Of a stretch of DNA of 9,395 nucleotides, positions 6,504 through 9,395 are shown one piece after another. Each line of letters begins with the position of its first letter. Position 1 is the first letter of the stretch. The stretch is from Pyrinomonadaceae bacterium. Lineage in GTDB: Bacteria > Acidobacteriota > Blastocatellia > Pyrinomonadales > Pyrinomonadaceae. The notes under the pieces were generated by a model, which saw nothing but the letters and a program-made list of their open reading frames with translations, did not search any database and had not been told where the DNA came from. The position numbers were made by a program, and so were the translations under genes. The stretch is taken from positions 1 to 9,395 of the forward strand of contig JACCTF010000747.1 of the NCBI GenBank assembly GCA_013812565.1. The letters are read 5' to 3'.

Positions 6504-8120
6504 ATGAGTGTTGAATTCCGCCAGAGAACCCCCGGCGAATACGCCAAAATCGCTTGGAGGCGTAAGTGGCTCATCATCCTGCCGACCATCGCCATCGCCA
6601 CTGCTATTGCGTGGGTCGTCTATAAACTACCGAGCATCTATGAATCGACCACGCTCATCGTGGTCAAGCCTGCAATTATCTCCAGCTCGGTTGTTGCTCC
6701 AATCACTGACGTTGATTTAACCCTCAGACTCAACAACATCACCCAAGTGGTCACAAGCCGTAGCTCGCTCGAGCCTCTTATCCAGAAGTACAATCTCTAC
6801 CATGCTGAGCGGCTCCGCGATGAGCCGATTGAATCTCTTGTTGGGCGCATGCGCGGAGACATCAGAGTGGAAGTTGCCAAAGGCCGAGATGAAGATACCA
6901 GCGGATTCCGCATATCTTATAGAGGAAGTGATCCTCGTTCGACGCAGATGGTCACGGCGGAGTTAGCAGGCAAGTACATATCTGAGAACACAAGTGAAAC
7001 GACCAACATGACCGCCTCGACCAGGCAATTCTTTGAAGGCGAATTGAGCGAAGCAAAAGCACAGCTTGACCTTGTAGATCAGAAACGGCTGCAGTTTATG
7101 CAGCAGAGCATTGGAAGCCTTCCCTCTGAAGCGCCAGCCCTAATCGGGCAATTGAATGGTCTGCGCGAGCAGCAGAAAACTTTAATCACTGAGATCGGTC
7201 GCCTGCGCGACTCACGCACGGTGCAGAGCAATCAACTCAATGATTTAATAAATCAGTTTGATCGCGACAAGGATGACTACATAGTTCAGGCAAGTGATCC
7301 GAAGACGACGCCCGCCTATGGACAACTCGCGCAACGCAAAGCGACGCTTGATGCTCAGTTGCAAAATATGTTGACCACGCTCAAGCCGAAGAACCCCGAA
7401 GTGAAAGCCGTGCAGAACGAGATCGCTGAAGTTCAGCGCCAGATGGATGAGCTGACCGTAGACCATAAAAACAAAGTAGAAGAGATACGTAAGAGGATGG
7501 CGGGGCGAACCGACCCGCGCATCGGCGGCATTCGCGCCAACCTTCAACTTATTGATGGCGAAATCCAGCGGGCGCAAAAATCGCTCGGACAAATTGAAGT
7601 ACAAGTCGGTCAGATCGAACAACGTCTCAACCGAGTGCCCACTTCAGAGGTCGGCCTCGAAGTTTTGAACCGCGAGTATCAAACAAAGAAAACTCAGTAC
7701 GATTCGCTGCTCGACAAGGAGCAGCGAGCCAAACTCGCTGCCAACGTTGCCACTAATCAACAGGGTGAAGCTATTGAGGTGGTTGACCCGGCGAGCTTGC
7801 CGGAACGTCCCGTTGCACCGAATCGCCCGCTGCTGATGACGGCTGGTTTAGGCCTCGGGCTTGCCATCGGACTGCTGCTTGCCGCCGTCTTTGAGGTGCC
7901 GCGCCTGCTGACGATTCAAACAACAAAGGACGCCGAGCATTATACGAAGTTGCCGGTGCTCATCTCGGTGCCGGAATTAATGACACCTAGGGAAAAGCGT
8001 CGGGTTCAACTGCGCCACGCGCTTCTCACCGGTATTGGAATTGTAATAACAGTTGTAAGCATCCCGACCCTCGCTTACATTTTGAAACTAACGCGCGTCT
8101 TCGAGCTGTTCGTGGCGTAA
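6504..8120 (+). CDS. Polysaccharide chain-length determinant protein (Wzz/GNVR, XrtA-locus type)
   Basis: This inner-membrane polysaccharide co-polymerase is expected to set the chain length of the exported polymer with the Wzy-type polymerase and the neighbouring kinase. In the 538 residues, 22-40 are the first membrane segment, 41-170 the Wzz-type periplasmic part, and about 175-415 a long Gln/Glu/Leu-rich coiled coil. The family's Pro-rich motif LPERPVAPNRP (432-442) sits just before the second membrane segment (443-463). After that comes a cytoplasmic stretch with DAEHYTKLPVLISVPE (476-491), similar to the linker that joins Wzz and kinase parts in fused BY-kinases, and then a third membrane segment (about 506-527). 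That tail agrees with my memory of the XrtA-locus family (TIGR03007). The start rests on GAGGAG seven bases upstream. No Walker motif is present, so it is not itself a kinase. Next come the ATPase and the kinase, its likely partners. Confidence 0.9.
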   Translation: MSVEFRQRTPGEYAKIAWRRKWLIILPTIAIATAIAWVVYKLPSIYESTTLIVVKPAIISSSVVAPITDVDLTLRLNNITQVVTSRSSLEPLIQKYNLYHAERLRDEPIESLVGRMRGDIRVEVAKGRDEDTSGFRISYRGSDPRSTQMVTAELAGKYISENTSETTNMTASTRQFFEGELSEAKAQLDLVDQKRLQFMQQSIGSLPSEAPALIGQLNGLREQQKTLITEIGRLRDSRTVQSNQLNDLINQFDRDKDDYIVQASDPKTTPAYGQLAQRKATLDAQLQNMLTTLKPKNPEVKAVQNEIAEVQRQMDELTVDHKNKVEEIRKRMAGRTDPRIGGIRANLQLIDGEIQRAQKSLGQIEVQVGQIEQRLNRVPTSEVGLEVLNREYQTKKTQYDSLLDKEQRAKLAANVATNQQGEAIEVVDPASLPERPVAPNRPLLMTAGLGLGLAIGLLLAAVFEVPRLLTIQTTKDAEHYTKLPVLISVPELMTPREKRRVQLRHALLTGIGIVITVVSIPTLAYILKLTRVFELFVA

Positions 8121-8153
8121 GCTGCGCGGAAAGTCTTAAGAAGTCAGCGATAT

Positions 8154-8182
8154 GAACGCGCCCTCTGCCCCGGGCGCGATTC
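8154..8182 (+). promoter_or_regulatory. GC-rich hairpin adjoining the ATPase ribosome binding site
   Basis: CGCGCCC (8157-8163) and GGGCGCG (8172-8178) form a seven-pair all-GC stem with an eight-base loop. GAA (8154-8156) can add three pairs with TTC (8180-8182), leaving A8179 bulged. The stem ends directly before the Shine-Dalgarno GGAGG (8183-8187). It is not followed by a T-run. It could limit ribosome access to the ATPase gene or separate its expression from that of the chain-length gene. Confidence 0.4.
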
Positions 8183-8187
8183 GGAGG
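8183..8187 (+). promoter_or_regulatory. Ribosome binding site supporting a GTG start for the ATPase
   Basis: GGAGG lies eight bases before the GTG at 8196. No ATG stands nearby in the same frame, so this site decides the start. Confidence 0.8.
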
Positions 8188-8195
8188 TTAAAAGA

Positions 8196-9218
8196 GTGTA
8201 CAAAGATTTTTATGGATTAAAAGAGCTGCCTTTCGCCTTAACGCCTAACCCGCGCTTTATCTACTTCACCCCGTCGAGCTACGAGGTGATGGCTAATCTG
8301 CACTATGGCATTGAAAGCGGTAAAGGATTGATCGTCGTCACGGGAGAAGTCGGAGCGGGAAAGACGACCATCCTGCGCTGGATGCTGGAGCGTCTCGACC
8401 GCACGGTGCTCGTCGCCTACATCTCGAACCCGCGGTTGGTGGTTCAAGACTTTTATCAACATGTCGCCGCGCTGCTCGAACTGCGGGATTGGGAGACAAA
8501 ATCCGATCTCTTGATTCTGCTCGGCAAGACCCTTGAATCGCGCCACACGCGCGGCTTGCGCACGGTGCTGATCGTTGACGAAGCCCACGGCATATCGCCC
8601 AGCGTGCTCGAAGAGATCCGGTTGCTGTCAAACTTTGAATCGGGTTCGGCCAAGCATCTACAGATTGTGCTGACCGGCCAGCCTGAACTACGCGAGGTGC
8701 TGAACAATCCTGATTTGCGGCAGCTCAAGCAACGCATCGCCCTGCGTTGTGAAATCAAACCGCTGCCGAACGTCGAAGAAGTCGAGCGGTATATCGTTTC
8801 GCGTTTGACGACGGCGGGCGCTGAACGCACCGAGATTTTTTCACCCGGCGCAATCGACTATATATACCGTTGTTCGGAAGGCATTCCGCGGCAGATCAAC
8901 AACCTCTGCGATAACTCTTTGCTAGCCGGTTACGCTGCGGGTGAACCGATGATCAGTCGTGCGATTGTTGAAGAGGTGGCAGACACGTTCGATATGCTGC
9001 CACGCCAGAGCAGCCACCAGGCCAACCACGAGGGACAAGCACCGGCGCGTATCCTCACGGCCGCCGGACGCGCGGAGTTGTGGGCTGTCGGAGCAGGAAC
9101 CGAGACGATAACAGATGGAGTGCCAACGCGCCGCGATGAAGATTTGCGAGAACAGACTGCTGAGGCGGACGAGGTCGGCGCAGCCTTCCGTCGTTCAGAT
9201 TTTACGGGAGGCATGTGA
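8196..9218 (+). CDS. XrtA-locus AAA ATPase, ExeA/GspA-like
   Basis: This cytoplasmic AAA ATPase is of the ExeA type that regularly stands between the chain-length and kinase genes of exosortase EPS loci; its substrate is unknown. The opening YKDFYGLKELPFALTPNPRF (2-21) is typical of ExeA relatives. Walker A is GEVGAGKT (50-57, Lys56), Walker B is LIVDEA (125-130, Asp128 and Glu129), a sensor 1-like block is IVLTGQPEL (157-165), and a sensor 2-like block is GIPRQINNLC (229-238). All ATP-binding residues are present. The AAA part ends near residue 266, the size of the XrtA-locus ATPases I know. The last 70 or so residues are polar, low in hydrophobics and unrecognised. The GTG start is set by GGAGG eight bases upstream. 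The stop overlaps the next gene in TGATG (9216-9220), which implies translational coupling. Confidence 0.9.
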   Translation: MYKDFYGLKELPFALTPNPRFIYFTPSSYEVMANLHYGIESGKGLIVVTGEVGAGKTTILRWMLERLDRTVLVAYISNPRLVVQDFYQHVAALLELRDWETKSDLLILLGKTLESRHTRGLRTVLIVDEAHGISPSVLEEIRLLSNFESGSAKHLQIVLTGQPELREVLNNPDLRQLKQRIALRCEIKPLPNVEEVERYIVSRLTTAGAERTEIFSPGAIDYIYRCSEGIPRQINNLCDNSLLAGYAAGEPMISRAIVEEVADTFDMLPRQSSHQANHEGQAPARILTAAGRAELWAVGAGTETITDGVPTRRDEDLREQTAEADEVGAAFRRSDFTGGM

Positions 9219-9395
9219 TGGGTAGAGTTTACGAAGCGTTAAGACGCGCTGCCGAGGCTAAAGCCGCTAACGGTCACGGAAGTGAAAAGGCGGAATCTCA
9301 TTCGCAGAATCAATCTAATGTTGAGAGAAGCCGGGAAGTTCCCGCCGATCTGTTTGATCGATCACCCATTTTCGCGTCACACGGCGCGCACGCAT
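9218..9395 (+). CDS. Probable CpsD/BY-kinase-type tyrosine kinase (3' partial)
   Basis: Only the first 59 residues are in the window. The ATG at 9218 overlaps the ATPase stop codon by one base, and GGGAGG (9206-9211) sits six bases before it, so the start is secure. The N-terminus MGRVYEALRRAAEAK resembles the opening of CpsD/CapB-type tyrosine autokinases of EPS loci. That helix is typically followed by a polar linker, as seen here (Ser/Asn/Glu-rich, residues 20-45). The kinase would phosphorylate itself and cycle with the chain-length protein at 6504-8120 to control polymer length and export. The diagnostic Walker A, A' and B motifs and the C-terminal Tyr cluster lie outside the window, so the function rests on the N-terminal motif and gene order. 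Confidence 0.7.
   Translation, partial: MGRVYEALRRAAEAKAANGHGSEKAESHSQNQSNVERSREVPADLFDRSPIFASHGAHA

Noticed and set aside
7245..7622. 125-residue minus-strand frame inside the chain-length gene
   Set aside because: It is a shadow of the coiled-coil coding sequence, without a ribosome binding site or family features.
8152..8220. 22-codon ORF overlapping the start of the ATPase gene
   Set aside because: No Shine-Dalgarno sequence precedes it. Its codons are the hairpin and ATPase ribosome binding site read in another frame.

Overview
The window carries one face of an exosortase-linked exopolysaccharide (EPS) assembly locus, with every gene on the + strand. The best guess for the organism is an Acidobacteriota bacterium. 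The main reason is the leftmost gene: its C-terminal half matches from memory the TIGR03437-type beta-rich domain that is abundant in that phylum, here behind a Pro-Thr linker. The EPS genes fit this but are also common in Proteobacteria and other Gram-negatives, so the phylum is an inference.

Layout. 1-1292: the 3' part of a secreted Pro/Thr-linker protein, starting inside a hexanucleotide tandem repeat. 1293-1613: noncoding, with inverted repeats. 1614-2555: exosortase with the Cys/Arg/His catalytic set. 2556-2700: short spacer with a nested inverted repeat. 2701-3357: EpsI. 3358-3915: 558-base noncoding region with a possible promoter and a strong interrupted palindrome. 3916-6279: large TPR lipoprotein of the PrsT type. 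6280-6503: spacer with a long hairpin. 6504-8120: Wzz-like polysaccharide chain-length protein. 8121-8195: spacer with a GC-rich hairpin next to the ribosome binding site. 8196-9218: ExeA-like AAA ATPase. 9218-9395: start of a probable tyrosine-kinase (CpsD-like) gene, cut by the window edge and overlapping the ATPase stop by one base.

How the genes work together. The order exosortase, EpsI, PrsT, chain-length protein, ATPase, kinase is the known core of XrtA/PEP-CTERM EPS loci. The exosortase is expected to cleave PEP-CTERM-tagged proteins at the inner membrane. EpsI and the TPR lipoprotein are partners of unclear biochemical role. The chain-length protein, ATPase and kinase belong to polymer length control and export. 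No PEP-CTERM substrate, outer-membrane exporter or glycosyltransferase lies in the window.

The protein set is a known system. The less familiar material is in the spacers: a 28-base palindrome near a possible promoter before prsT, a heptamer (ACGATAA) that recurs in three spacers, a four-codon mini-ORF under the prsT Shine-Dalgarno sequence, and hairpins before the chain-length and ATPase genes. All of these come from reading by eye and no folding or database search was run.
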